Source of the DNA: Anthopleura xanthogrammica
Lineage: Eukaryota; Cnidaria; Anthozoa; Actiniaria; Actiniidae
Assembly (NCBI GenBank): GCA_964019055.1
Contig: OZ025207.1
Span: 17,548,230-17,612,229 of the forward strand
DNA: 64,000 nt
Reading direction: 5' to 3'
This document shows, in pieces, positions 11,861 to 23,150 of this stretch (the stretch's first letter is position 1; every line of letters begins with the position of its first letter). The notes under the pieces were generated by a model. The model was not told where the DNA came from. It saw only the letters and a program-made list of their open reading frames with translations, and did no database searches. The translations under genes were made by a program, and so were the position numbers.

Positions 11861-12166
11861 AGCGTATCTGTCTAAAAGCACGAGTCAATTCCGTATAAAC
11901 AGTTACGAAGTGATTAGTCGGACGTGACGCCGCTAAGAAGTGATAAAATCATACACAAAAAAATTCATCCAAATATTGCAAAATATTTCTCACTTACGAA
12001 AATATTTATTGATCAAAGAAATAAATATTAAATTCTTCAATTTGATATTTCAATATTTAATTCTAAGTCTGAATATTTATTTTCAATAATCGAATATTCG
12101 AAATGAATATTCAACTTTTATTTGAATAATCGAAGATGCGTGTTCATGCGTGACGTTCGTTGACTG

Positions 12167-13780
12167 TAATAATAATAATATTAATAAAAAAGGCGGATAT
12201 TTTTATTCCGTACAAGACCAAGATGTACGAGAAGTGAAGAGTCGTGGAGTGAAGCTAGAGAGCCATTCACGAAGAAGCATTCTAAGATTCTTCACCATTC
12301 CAGAAATGGCAAACAAAATTTGTGACGAAGCTGAGAAAGCTCTCTGAGAAAGTGAATTTATAGAGAAAGACCTGAGAAGAGGTATCGATCTTGCTATTCA
12401 AGTCAGCTTAGAAAGAGTCCTTTGAGTAGTACACAGAAACTCTTAAAAGTAAAGACCTTTATAGTCAAGTTCACTCTCCGTTTAACCAATGTGAATAAAA
12501 ATATTCTATTGAATCATTTATTTTTGATTGTAAAACAGAACATGTTTAACATTCTTATATGCGAGCAATAGTACACATTTCAATTGTTATTTGATTATGC
12601 CAAAACTGACTTTCTAAATTTCGTTTAAAGAATAATTGCTTGACCAAAACCAAAATGCCGAGTGTACAACAAACATTTGAAACAAATGGCATTGACGTTT
12701 CATAAATATATTGATCAGTCTCTACTCAAGAATTCACAGTAAATATATAGTTTTTTCTTCTCTCCTCATTTATTAATAAGAAAACAATGATAAGAAATAG
12801 ATAACCATGCATTTATATAACAATGAAATCATGGTCTATCAACATATATATAGTGTCTTCCTGAGTGTACTTGTAAACAAGACCTCTTTATTAGTGAACA
12901 GATAAATAATAACTTTTTTCCAATCTAGTTCATAAAACTGTAAAAAGAATACACATAATACGATCTTCAAGCGTTTTATTCCACCTTGTTATTATCTCGG
13001 ATATTATTACCTCAGCGTTGAATTTGTAATCATTTTACATCTCTCGTAGTGTGGGCCATAAAACACTTTCACGGTTGCCATTTTCACCTGTTTTCACGGC
13101 ACTGCCTACATGTTAACTATGTGAAACAGATTGACGAACGTCTGGGATAGAAACTTTTCAAAACCTACGTATCGCATCACGCCTTACGGAAGATCACAAT
13201 AGATAGTAGCATCGCTTGAGATAAATTCTTTTCTTGCAACTGCAAAATCTTATTTCTTAATTTATTGAATTTTCAAACTTTTTTTTGTCATTTGTACTTT
13301 ACAGCCCTTCTCAGTCACATGTGCAGGTTCGCGATAACCTGAACTTGGTGGGCGTCAATCAGATACATACAAGGGAATTTGAAACTTTTTTAAGGAGAGC
13401 GAATGAACGAAATCGCCGAAACTTTTTGTTTACACGCGATTTAAAGCAAAGTTTATAACAGCTATACCTCTCAAAGATTCAAGCACTGTTGAAGCACTCG
13501 CAAAGAAGCATGTAGGTACTGGTTTCTTAACACATCAAATAATTGCTCTTGGGTATGTTAATCGCGTCGTTTTCCTTGCTCATAAACTATGCTCAGAAAA
13601 TATGCATTGTTCTAAAGAAATGTGCATTTGTCATTATGTGTTTGGTTAAAAATAGTCCTATTTTCTGTTATTTCTCTTTGTTCTCTCATTGTTCTCGTTG
13701 CATCCTTCGCAGCTACAATCGTTGCCAAAACTCTTGGCACGATAACGTTTTGCAACACCTAATCTAGAATCAGAAAGTAT
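12167..13780. other. Non-coding, no gene recognised
   Basis: Starts with a short (AAT)n run. The frame at 12150-12347 reads through the element edge and has no family match. The remainder is AT-rich with no domain, tRNA or clear splice structure. Confidence 0.5.
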
Positions 13781-14203
13781 ATGAATACTGATATAAGTAG
13801 ACAGCTTAATAATTCTTTGGTTCAGCCATTATTAGAATGTTGCGATGTAGTATGGTCCAATGCTGATAGGACTAGCCTAGAGCAACTTCTTCGTTCGCAG
13901 AAACGTGTTGCGCAAATTTTTCGCAAGCGTAAAATTAGAGAAACTAGTTCTGTTCAATTATTTCGGGAACTTGAATGGATATTTCATGATTGCTTAACTG
14001 TATACCGTTGTTTAAATGGTCTCTCCTCTTCTTATCTAAGGAAGATATTTTCGCTTCATTCCGATTTTCACAACTACAATACCAGGATCCGTAAAAGTAA
14101 CATACATATGTCTAAGATATCTTTGAAATCAGGTTCTCGTCCTTTTTCTTATGCCGCTGCTTCTCTTTTTAATAATCTTAATCCTGAAGTAAAAAATATT
14201 ATT
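13781..14203 (+). pseudogene. LINE RT C-terminal relic
   Basis: About 140 residues of the region following the RT in CR1/L2-like LINEs: LVQPLLECCDVVWSN, LEQLLRSQKRVAQI, LFRELEW, LSSSYLRKIF, SGSRPFSYAAASLFNNLNPEVK. The frame ends at a short (ATT)n stretch, like other LINE tails in this window. RT and endonuclease are absent. Confidence 0.8.
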
Positions 14204-14958
14204 ATTATAATCATGAGAACACTACACTTCTCCCCTAGGTTTAATGTTTGGTGATAGAGATTTGTCTCTTTCGAAATGTTTTGGAGTGGCAGGGCAACCC
14301 AGCCACATCCATACCTACCAGCCATTTGTAGTGATTTTTGAGAGGGAGACGATTGTTACGAAAATGTGTAGTGTGCCAACACGTTTTGGCAAGGATCGTA
14401 ACAATATAGAGTCAACAGTTTCACTTTTTTTGTGTGCGGTATCCACTATTCTTAACTCCGTATGCCAGTAATTTCCCTCTCTTCCAGAGATTTATAACAG
14501 AAGATTTGTGTTATAATTATTCTTGGGATACATAACCGCCGTTTTGGTTGGCTAGGAAAAGATTTTGTCTTTGTGTCTTTTCTTATGTCAACCGACACAG
14601 TGGCCAAGTTTTTGTCTTTTTATTGTTATAGGAAGGGATGCACGCCACCAGTTTATTGACATAAAATTACTTAAACTCCTAACAGCCCAATAAACCATTA
14701 CTTTTTTTTTACCAGAAAGGGTTTTTTTTGGGAGTCACACAGCACTTTTAAAATAAACATAATAGAAAACAAGGTAGGGGTCATTTTTTATGCAAAAACG
14801 GAGAGGTGGGGTCAGAGCTCTAGTATTAATTAGCAATTGAATGCTACCGCCCCGCCCCGCCCTGATAAAAAGTTGACAGTCCCAAAGAATTTTAAATTAT
14901 AAATTGTTTTAAAGTGTTTGATCATGCATTTTGTTTTCTCGGAAAACAAAAATTCAGA
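14204..14958. other. Non-coding, no gene recognised
   Basis: No recognisable domain. Contains a short C-rich stretch (CCGCCCCGCCCCGCCC) near 14850. Confidence 0.5.
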
Positions 14959-15030
14959 GCTCCTGGCGGGATTCCAACCAACGACCTTCTGGTTGCTAGC
15001 CGGATGCTCTATCCACTGAGCTACAGGAAC
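14959..15030 (-). tRNA. tRNA-like gene, anticodon AGC (probable tRNA-derived SINE or pseudogene)
   Basis: On the minus strand the 72 bases fold as a cloverleaf. The 7-bp acceptor is GTTCCTG/CAGGAGC with one G-T pair. The D arm is GCTC/GAGC with loop AGTGGATA. The anticodon stem TCCGG/CCAGA has 4 of 5 pairs and loop CTAGCAA, giving anticodon AGC (Ala codon GCU). The T arm GTTGG/CCCGC has one mismatch, and its loop TTGGAAT departs from TTCRANY. Position 3:70 is T-A rather than the G-U that identifies alanine tRNA, and the T loop is altered. A tRNA-derived SINE head or pseudogene is therefore more likely than a working tRNA-Ala. Confidence 0.55.
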
Positions 15031-15244
15031 TCATAGTGGAGAGCGAGGTCTATGGTGGTATTTTTTTCGATAAAAGAAAATGAAACACTTTACAACACTT
15101 TATACAATTACCAAGCAACAAATATGTATAATTTTAAAGAACTTACCAGTAGTAAAATATCTCTAAGAGTTTTTCATCCACTATAAGTATAAAGTGGTAT
15201 TATGTTGGATCCATAATTCACTATCGTACTTCATATCAAGTTAC

Positions 15245-15415
15245 TTGCTACGGTTTTGGTAAAACCAAGTTGTCGACATGCAACCCTGGCTTCCTCCATA
15301 TCCCAGTAATCATCACAGACTGTTCCCCATTGACCACTGTGAAAGACCTCTACAAGACCTGCATAACCTGAGATTTCTGTTCCAGGTTGGATTCTTATAT
15401 TTGGTTGAGAATTGC
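15245..15415 (-). CDS. SRCR domain exon, N-terminal half (partial)
   Basis: Downstream of the complete SRCR exon on the same strand. It follows an acceptor (TACTAG) and enters in phase 1. It encodes a linker, then [33 protein letters not shown] and TKTVA. Homology ends abruptly near 15245, before the GxGxGPVWLD part. A GTAACT at that point could be a donor, or the exon is truncated. It would add a second SRCR domain to the same secreted protein. Confidence 0.65.
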
Positions 15416-15541
15416 CTAGTAATTAAAGAATAAAAAAGTTTTTGTGATATCGAATATGTTTAAATAGAAAACAAATGTTAATGACCATAAAAAAAAACAG
15501 TTGTAAATAACAATTTGTAGCATATTACTGACCTGTATAAC

Positions 15542-15880
15542 CTGAACACACAACACCAGCATCATATCTGTGAGTTTTGCAGAGAGAGTCAGAAACTTCC
15601 CATCCAGCATGAGAACAGTTTTCAAGGGAAGCTTCTGTTCCCGTACAATCCATGTCGTCCAGCCAGACTGGTCCTTTCCCTCGTCCATAGGACAAATATC
15701 CTACAGCTTTAGCATAACCAAGTTGCCGGCATGCAACCTGGCCTTCTCTAGTTTCCCAGTAATCATGACACACTGTTCCCCATTTACCATTGTGGTAGAC
15801 CTGAACAATACCACCGACACCATTCATAGGGTTATCAGACGGTACTCGCGTGTCACGCACAAGTCGTATAGTTGATGCAT
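15542..15880 (-). CDS. SRCR domain exon, complete
   Basis: Exon of exactly 339 bases with acceptor AATTTAG and donor CAG|GTTATA, phase 1 at both ends. It encodes one whole group-A-like SRCR domain: start IRLV, then GGIVQVYHNGKWGTVC, VACRQLGY, GKGPVWLDDMDC, LENCSHAGW, and end DAGVVCSG, with the expected cysteines. SRCR domains mediate ligand binding in secreted or surface receptors. The phase matches the signal-peptide exon upstream, so this is the best-supported host gene in the window. Other SRCR exons nearby on the same strand could belong to it, but the opposite-strand ones cannot. Confidence 0.85.
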
Positions 15881-16897
15881 CTAAATTGGTTAAATACAAT
15901 CGAAATGTAAACTTTTTAATCAACAACAACAATTATAAAATTAATTAGTTAATTTAAGCTAGGTAATATCGACCATCGACCATAATGTTTTTGTTCGTAT
16001 ATAGTATTATTTTTGGTATGCCTGAAATACTCATTAGATAGGAATATCAACATAGTGGCTATTAAAAATCAATTTGATCTTAAATTTATGTTAAATACGC
16101 TTTAGGTACCGTGTAGTCAGAATGAGTTTGTTTCTAAAAAAATGTTTCTATTTAAAAATCTTATTCTTCAATTTTTTTATGGCAAAGAGACTCTTAAATC
16201 ACATGATATACGAATTTATAAATTTCTTTAGCTAAGAAAACTCTTTAAAGCTTTTATAGTTTTATTCGTCTTCCTCGTTCACTACTCAAATTAATCAAGA
16301 ACTCCTTTGTTGATTAATGTATTTGAGCCGTTCCCCAAAAAATCAAATAAATAGAAATAGTACATAGCATATGTTACTGAGGGTTTTCATCCATTCCCGA
16401 GAGAGCCCAAAGACAAAGACATGGCGTAACGTAAAAACGGAAGAATACCCAAGTCTCTTTATTATACTTTTAGGCAATTATTCGACTTTTTTTAGCACTG
16501 ATTAACTATATTTTACGGCGATTTCATATTAGTTTGTTAGTCTCGATTCTATAAAGAAACTTCAAACATTTTCTGTAAGTGGTTCCTTCACCAAAATTAA
16601 CTTCACCAGCACGTTTGCAACTAGAACCATAATTTTGTAATTTGGGTCAAAGAAGGGATAATCGAGCGTTTGGTTTTCTAATCATTTATTTGTAAAATCA
16701 AGATAAACTTGTCAAATCAGACAAATTATTCAAGCTTACTCATTTTTACATGTTTGTCTTTATATCTATATTATTAGGTTATAAACTAGGTTTGATGTTA
16801 CTTTAATGGCTAAAAGCATTTGATGTTTGTTTTTGGTTACCGAGAAAATATGTTTTGTGAGCAAAGAAATGAATAATACTTGATATTTGAGACTTAC

Positions 16898-16958
16898 CTA
16901 AAGGTAGAAATTCTTTAGAGACGAGCAGGATCGATAAATAAACTAAAAGAAGTTGCAT
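16898..16958 (-). CDS. First exon: signal peptide of SRCR gene
   Basis: ATG at 16958 opens a 20-codon frame, MQLLLVYLSILLV followed by SKEFLPL, with the hydrophobic core of a secretory signal. It ends at a consensus donor, TTTAG|GTAAGT (GT at 16896-16897), in phase 1. The next same-strand exon with a phase-1 acceptor is the SRCR exon at 15880, about 1 kb downstream. Together they predict a secreted SRCR protein. Further exons could lie in the intron, but I see none. Confidence 0.65.
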
Positions 16959-19691
16959 TTTTGGCCTCGATAGTCCCCACTTTTTTCTCACTTTTCTTTT
17001 ATTGGGCCTTAACCAAATAACTGTGTTCAGTAAGTGCGATGATTTCGAGTTGATAGCTCAGAACCTCTGTGAAGGCATCAGTTATACTGTGGGCTTTTAT
17101 AGGTATCCGCATCTTTCGTTATAAGCACTGATGTTTCGATTTGATAAACAACCAGAAGCAGAAACACAAAAAACGAAACAACCGGACAGGTGGAACAGTT
17201 ATTGGTTTCCTATATTATAAAGTAGATTGATTGCTTCAATAAAAACTTCTTTTACTTTTTTTAAACTTTTTTAATACTTTAAGAACACGAGATGTTAGAA
17301 TATGAAATGAAAACAAAGAAAATGTTAAAAATTTATTTCATGCAAATTGTAAATTTGTACGTGTACATTTTTTCGATTGCATTGTTTATTTCGAAAAGTG
17401 AAATTTGTTTTCGTAGAAACGAAAGTTGAGATGATGGCACATAAGCGGAAAAAACACGTGGCCTAAACTTAATATCAGGAAGTATTTGGTAGGGCTGTAA
17501 ACATTATGTAAATTTGTTAAGCTGAAAACAAAAAAATAGCTCACTTTTTCTTATGAACTCTACAGAACAACATTTTTACTCATTGAGTTTTTTTTCGAAA
17601 TATGTATTATGTACATAACAATTTCACATATTTTGTGAGAAATAATCGCAAAATTAGGGCAGTCGTAAGGTTGAAAAATGAATAAGCTATTGATACATAT
17701 TTAATAATGTAAAATTACACCTGGATTGCAAAAATTTCACTGTTTTGAAGGTAAAGACTGACATTTTTGAAATTCTCTCCTTGGTATATACTAAAACAGT
17801 CAACTTCATCAATCTATGAGAATTTAGAATCTAAATAAAACAATATTTCTAATCAATTCCTATTTATCATTTTGTAATTTTTATTTTTATATTACAGCGT
17901 TCGTGTAATTTGGCGTATTTTTGTAATATTTACTTCTTTGTCCAAAGGTAAATATCTTGATTCTAATGATTTTCTTGCATAATCCACATTATAAATGTTG
18001 ATAAATGTACTTGAAACTTATATTTTGAATAATTAGTAGATGGTAGACTTATCACCTTCTTCCGACATTAATTTCCCTGCTAGATGACTCCTCACGCATG
18101 TATCATTAAGCGAATTTCCGATATTTTGAATGATGTTTTTTGTGTGCAGCTAGAGAATAATGATTAACAAAAAATATCCGTCCGTGATGTTTATATTTCT
18201 TTCTTTTTTTAATTTGAACACTGAATAACCAAACAATAGTGTATGTTGGTATGTATTTCCTTGTTGTTGTTTTTTTACGGAAAAACCTGACACGCAGTGG
18301 AATTAGAATTTCAGCCTAGGAACGTTCTGGAAAAAACAAAGCACATTGATGACAACAATAAAAAAAAAGCATTTTTGTGCATTCTCATTTAGAAAACACA
18401 AGCGTTACTTTCCTAGATTATTGTTTTAAACTAACTTTTATAATTACTTTTCTGTTTTCTAACGTTTTTAAAAATAAAATAATGACAATTTCCTTAAATA
18501 GATAACGAAACGTCTTTGCTGAACTACAAAAACAACACAAAGAGTAACATTGTCAGTTTGAGCTATATCGTACCCGTCTTAAAGAGGTTCATTTCAAGTT
18601 AAATAACGAAAAAAAGAAATCCCAAAAGAACAATATACAAACAAATTTAGTTGATGATCTTACCTTACCTTAGCTAGGGATCCTGGTTTCAAAGGTTCTT
18701 GTTCCATAGATTAAACTCATACCAATTACGAGTTAATTTACAGAATAAAATGCCTGAAAGCCTAGCGTTGCTTTGCATGCCCCACGTTATTCTCTCATTG
18801 CCTCAGTGCTCGTTCTTCTGTCAAGCAAGTTCGAATTGGCGTAAGTTTCTTTGAGAAAGTCCACAGTATCCCGTTTTTTTTTATGTACTTTTCATAGTTA
18901 ATTCAATGTTTTTAGTTTCTTATGGCTTGAAGTAGAGAAATTAATTTAGATTACCGCTTTTTTTCTCATCCAGGGTAAATGTCTAAATGTTAACTTTTAT
19001 GATAAGGGTGCAAACATATTTTTTTATAAATAACCAATTCAACATTCACTCTTTCATATTATCCTCTTACGATAAGCTTATTTGAGCATTGTCGTCCTTG
19101 CATTACTGAGACGATTGGGAATCCGAGACAATTGCCTGATAAGAGATTTTTTTAAGCATCCCCCCTCATTCCCATTGCGTCAGGTCCAACTATCAAATAT
19201 CCGACTTTGGGATACTAGGCTCGTATTGGATGATGGAACTGGCTCTATGGTTAGCAGTTTACAAGCAAATGAAATATATATATATTTGAGTTTTGATGGC
19301 TTTCCTTTTTTTGGTTAGCTTTCTCATTTTAACGTTTAAAATATTATGAAAGAAAAAAAGGGCTCTGTTTGGTACTGTGAAAATAATAAAAGACCTAAGA
19401 AAAGTCCTCAGTCCTCAATAGCCTTAGAAAAGTGACTCAAAGCCTTTTTTGAAGACATATAAACATGATCGTTCCGTTACCGCATATCTGGCTTTTTTTT
19501 CTATGATAAAAGGTGGATGACACAATTGTTTTAGATAACAGGACTTTAAAAAATGTTGACTTCAAGTGGATAGGCTCTCAGTGATAGTCGAAATGTCTTT
19601 TTAGAATAGCATGTGGAGATTTTGTCCAGAAAAAAAAATAATGTAAAAAGGAAAGACTCATCGAATGAAATTCTATATATATAGATTACTT
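16959..19691. other. Upstream/intergenic DNA, no gene recognised
   Basis: AT-rich sequence upstream of the SRCR first exon, which should include its promoter. No domain, RNA gene or long frame. A small frame at 19082-19318 is unsupported. Confidence 0.5.
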
Positions 19692-19824
19692 CATAGAAAG
19701 TGCGGCGTACGGGGTTATATTCACGAGTTGTTTGTGTAAAACACGAACGAGCGAGTCTTCGAGCGAGTGAGTGTTTTTACACAAACAACGAGTAAATATA
19801 GCCCCGTACAAAGCACTTTCTATG
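19692..19824. repeat. Large hairpin (inverted repeat)
   Basis: CATAGAAAGTGC...GTACGGGG...TTTGTGTAAAACAC pairs with GTGTTTTTACACAAA...CCCCGTAC...GCACTTTCTATG around a GAGCGAGTCTTCGAGCGAGT centre. Arms are about 55 bp with a few mismatches. It sits just left of the TIR element at 19836. Confidence 0.8.
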
Positions 19825-19835
19825 ATGTTTTCTCT

Positions 19836-20554
19836 TTATTATATATATAACTAGAATTCACATACAAACACGTTTATTTTGATTGAATAAAAATGACAAA
19901 TTTTGTCGAAACTTTCGTAAGTTTTAAGTTTATAAGTTAAAATGTCATGCAACTGTACATAATTAAATTGAAAAACTCCTCATGTCAGTTTATAAAAGGA
20001 AAATGAATATACAAAAAGTCAATATAAATATCAAAAATGTACTGTTTTTCATAATTAGTCGCTGTCTGGCGAATCCAAGATGCAATAACGGCGGCGCTTT
20101 GTTGTTGTTTCTTCACGCAAAGAAGCAGCTCGTCTAAATCTCTTGGCTGGATTTCTTCCAGGTTTTGCTGCACATTTTTTGTTTCAAGATATGTAGTCAA
20201 TAAAGCCAGGTCTCTCTTCGTCTTGCTTAGTGTGTTTTTGTTTTCTTGGTTTTGAATAAACTCATCTACCGGCACATCTAGTGACACAAAACGACTCGCC
20301 ATTTTGTTCACATCAACAAAGCTACAGAAAACACAACTTTGCTTTGGCGGGAAGCCATTCAAATGTCACAATTGCTCGTTTTATGATTGGTTGGTTTGGT
20401 CAACTCTAAATTTTGATTGGTTATATTTTTACACAGTGAAAAGCTGTACGCGATGCTAATTGGTCGTATTGCATTTTTCACCAGTGAAATATAAAGCATA
20501 GAGATTTTTATAATAGAGATTTATTGTATAAAATTCTAGTTATATATATAATAA
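19836..20554. mobile_element. Non-autonomous TIR element carrying a Crypton-like ORF fragment
   Basis: The 23-bp ends are exact inverted copies of TTATTATATATATAACTAG+AATT (19836-19858; 20532-20554). The 719-bp unit contains a minus-strand ORF beginning MASRFVSL with CCAAT-containing sequence upstream of its ATG (20383-20460). No transposase is visible. The A/T-only TIR core lowers confidence in the exact boundary. Confidence 0.6.
19985..20302 (-). CDS. Crypton/KIAA1958-like tyrosine-recombinase N-terminal fragment
   Basis: From ATG 20302 the product reads MASRFVSLDVPVDEFIQNQ, then KNTLSKTKRDLALLTTYLETK and LEEIQPRDLDELLL. This matches the SAM-like N-terminal helices of Crypton-derived tyrosine recombinases (KIAA1958/ZMYM/QRICH1-like proteins), where TKRDL...W/YL and IP..LD..L are conserved. 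The match stops near residue 62; the following QQQSAAVIASWIRQ is unrelated, and the catalytic R..HxxR..Y domain is absent. Cryptons lack TIRs, so a Crypton fragment inside a TIR element suggests capture. It may also be a truncated host exon. Confidence 0.5.
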   Translation of the reverse strand: MASRFVSLDVPVDEFIQNQENKNTLSKTKRDLALLTTYLETKNVQQNLEEIQPRDLDELLLCVKKQQQSAAVIASWIRQTATNYEKQYIFDIYIDFLYIHFPFIN

Positions 20555-21112
20555 AACAAATTAGATGTTACTAAAGGGTTATAAAGTTAAAGGGATAATT
20601 AAACCTGTTTTTCTTTTTAGTTTAATGATTACTTAATTTTTGAATAGTTTTTTAAAAAGCCATATACTTTTTATTTTGTGTATTTTAATTGTTGTAATGC
20701 ACATTTGAAATAATTAAATATTCTCGTTCGACTTTATTGATTATCATTCAAATTATTTTTTCTGTCGTTTCGATTGGCCGAGAGAACTGCAAATAACTGA
20801 CTACAAATAATGGTCTGCTCATGCACATTACGGTGTAAAGCCACTTTACATCAAATAATGGTCTGCTCATGCGCAGTAAGATTACATTGTTCAACATGGC
20901 TTGCTAGCCTGAGCTGTCATAAAATGACTTTGCATATTTGATAGAGTACAAAAACAGCCAAAACACAAAAAAAATATTTGAAAGATAAAACAATTATTGA
21001 ACTCGGTTATCTCAACATATAGTTATTTGCTTGTGTCTTGCAAGCAATTATTTGCCTCTGCCTTCGATCACTTACAAATCACGATATTTTGCTCAACCTC
21101 GTTATACAATAA
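20555..21112. other. Non-coding, no gene recognised
   Basis: Contains a short internal duplication: ATAATGGTCTGCTCATGC occurs at about 20806 and 20855. No gene. Confidence 0.5.
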
Positions 21113-21650
21113 TTGCTTAGTATTCGTCGTTGTTTCAATTGTACTTTGGATCCATCGACTATTCCTGTATTGAAGTTAAATGGTATTCTAAGACATCGAG
21201 GACGTAGAGCTGTCACCCAAAGATTCCGTTTCGAACCTAGTTTTGTTCACTTGAACAGCAATTCTATTTCTCCGATGCTTGTTGATGTTCCTATTGTTTC
21301 CAAACAAAGACATCATTCAAAATCAATTACGAATAAATCATCCGACTTTGTTTGCTATGTCAAGTTTTCTCGAGCAGATATCTTAACAGTCACCAAGACT
21401 TGGCTTAATGATGATGACACCACGCATCGGGGTTTACATCACTCGACCAGAATATACAAACTATTTGACCATCCACGATTAGGACGCACTGGGGGTGGAA
21501 CTGCTCTGTTATTCAGGGAAAATATGAGTGCAAATAAAGCTGATGCTGGCGAGTGGAAATCCTTTGAATTTTCTGAATGGATTGTAGCATATGGGTCCTA
21601 CAAATTGAGAATTATTGTTATTTATCGTCTATAATGTGACTCTGTTCTTG
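21113..21650 (+). pseudogene. LINE endonuclease (APE-type) fragment
   Basis: The frame contains GILRHRGRRA (a leader also seen in the LINE at 60640), then the endonuclease blocks DILTVTKTWLNDDDTT (usual TETWL), DHPRLGRTGGGTALLF and the YKLRIIVIYR strand. It ends soon after, before the catalytic GDFN/SDH region. It is the N-terminal third of a CR1/L2-like ORF2, truncated at 3'. Confidence 0.75.
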
Positions 21651-22280
21651 CAAGTGTTCCTGTGACTGACTACTTCTTGATTTTATATTTGATTTTATTC
21701 AAACCATCAAAAGTCAATTAAAATGTATGGGATTGGTGGTAGTGCCGATGATTGGAGGTGAGACTTGGTCTCTCTTTCGTTTTTTTTTTTTTTTTTTTTT
21801 TTTCATGTAAGCCGCAAGCCTTGTTAATAACTAGTCTTACCTATTCAATATTAATCATTTTTATTAGTGTATATATTCGATTTTATTATTTGTATTTTGA
21901 TCGATCTCAATTTTAGTGATTAATTCTTATTATTTTTATATATATTTAATATTATGTTTAATTTTCTTAAGATATCTATTATTATTTATTTTATACACAG
22001 CTTCAGTGTAAACACGTTTTAATCTTTCTGAATTCTGTGTCTAATAAAGTTAAATTTATTATTACAATGATAAATTACGATATATTACAATAAATTACAA
22101 CATAATTATAAAGTTGTATATGAACAAGAGTATTAAATAGAATTTTACAATTGTTTATAAATATATTATTTTACTAATATCTGATGGTAAGGCAGGCTAA
22201 TGAGAAACCGTGAGGCGTATTATCTTCAAACTGCCTTGACTTCATGAAACTAAATGTTACTGAGAAAAATATTTATTAAG
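21651..22280. other. Non-coding, with T24 homopolymer
   Basis: A run of 24 T lies at 21780-21803, possibly the poly(A) tail of a minus-strand retroposed sequence. The rest is AT-rich without recognisable genes. Confidence 0.5.
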
Positions 22281-22400
22281 GTGACTGCGTACTTTTGAAC
22301 ACTCGATTTGAGCCCACGATGTGCGCGCCCAAAAACCGCTAAATAAAATACGAAATTTCATTGATGAACCATACACATTTTGAACTTCAACAGGGCAAAA
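22281..22400 (+). repeat. Dispersed repeat A, copy 2
   Basis: Diverged copy of 3122-3260, with TTTGAGCCCACGATGTGCGC and the following GAACCATACAC..TTTTGAACT in the same order. Confidence 0.7.
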
Positions 22401-22483
22401 CCCTAACAATCTGCACTCCCGGGACTCTATACTTTTATTATGCTTAAATGAAAGAACTTCTACAAATCTACATTATATTCAAT

Positions 22484-23150
22484 TTGTAACACTACTGGTG
22501 CAACTAGACTTAAGTGCAGCATTTGACACTGTTAACCACCAAGTATTACTTGAAGAGCTGACACAGAAGTTGGTATATGCGCAAATGCTCTTAATTGGTT
22601 CAAGTCTTACTTTTTCAAAGAAGTTGTGAGGTTTTGGTAGGTATATTAAGTTGGAGCCCCACCCAGCTTTTTCAAAAAATTGTAAGCCCCAGCCCCCAGA
22701 CTTAAAAAAACGCTGCGCCGCCCCTGATTATAAGTAAGACTAGTGTTGAATGTAGTATCAGTGCTGGTGAATTTAATATTAGGCCCGTTCCGTGCTTGTT
22801 GTTTGTCCACACATATCACTAGATTTCGTAATACAGCTTTTTATCATTTGCATAATATTAGGCTAATTAAGAAATATTTATCCCGTGATTCTTTATTGAC
22901 ACTTATTCATACTTTTATTACTTGTCGTTTACACTATTCCAATGGATCATTGTATGGCTTACTAAAGGCACAAATAGCCAAACTGAAACGTGTGCAGAAT
23001 GCTGTAGGGAGACATATTATGGACATTGGAAAGTATTCTCATATAACGCCGGCACATTTTGAACTTTATTGGTTGCCAATACGCTCATGTACATTCATTT
23101 TAAGATTTTCCTTTTAACTTTCAAAGCAGTTCATGAACTCGCAATATTCA
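22484..23150 (+). pseudogene. LINE RT relic
   Basis: The palm motif LDLSAAFDTVNHQVLLEEL appears at about 22505-22570. After an unrelated, probably inserted stretch (22630-22740), the C-terminal region follows: YHLHNIRLIKKYLSRDSLLTLIH, LKRVQNAVGRHIM, YSHITPAHFELYWLPI. Frameshifts and the missing YADD block show it is dead. Confidence 0.8.

Larger units (their letters stand above)
11028..12166. mobile_element. Tc1/mariner-type element with Pax-like paired-domain ORF
   Basis: The ends are 27-29 bp terminal inverted repeats starting CAGTC(A/G)ACGAACGTCA and ending in the reverse complement, ...GACGTTCGTTGACTG, with two mismatches. Each end abuts TA (11026-11027; 12167-12168). TA target plus CAGT terminus fits Tc1/mariner/IS630 elements. 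At 1139 bp it is shorter than usual autonomous members and shows no DDE/D catalytic domain. Its minus strand carries a paired-domain ORF and its plus strand a gene-fragment-like ORF. AT-rich subterminal arms are also partly inverted. Confidence 0.8.

Noticed and set aside
14959..15030. Functional tRNA-Ala
   Set aside because: Lacks G3:U70, and has altered T loop and stem mismatches.
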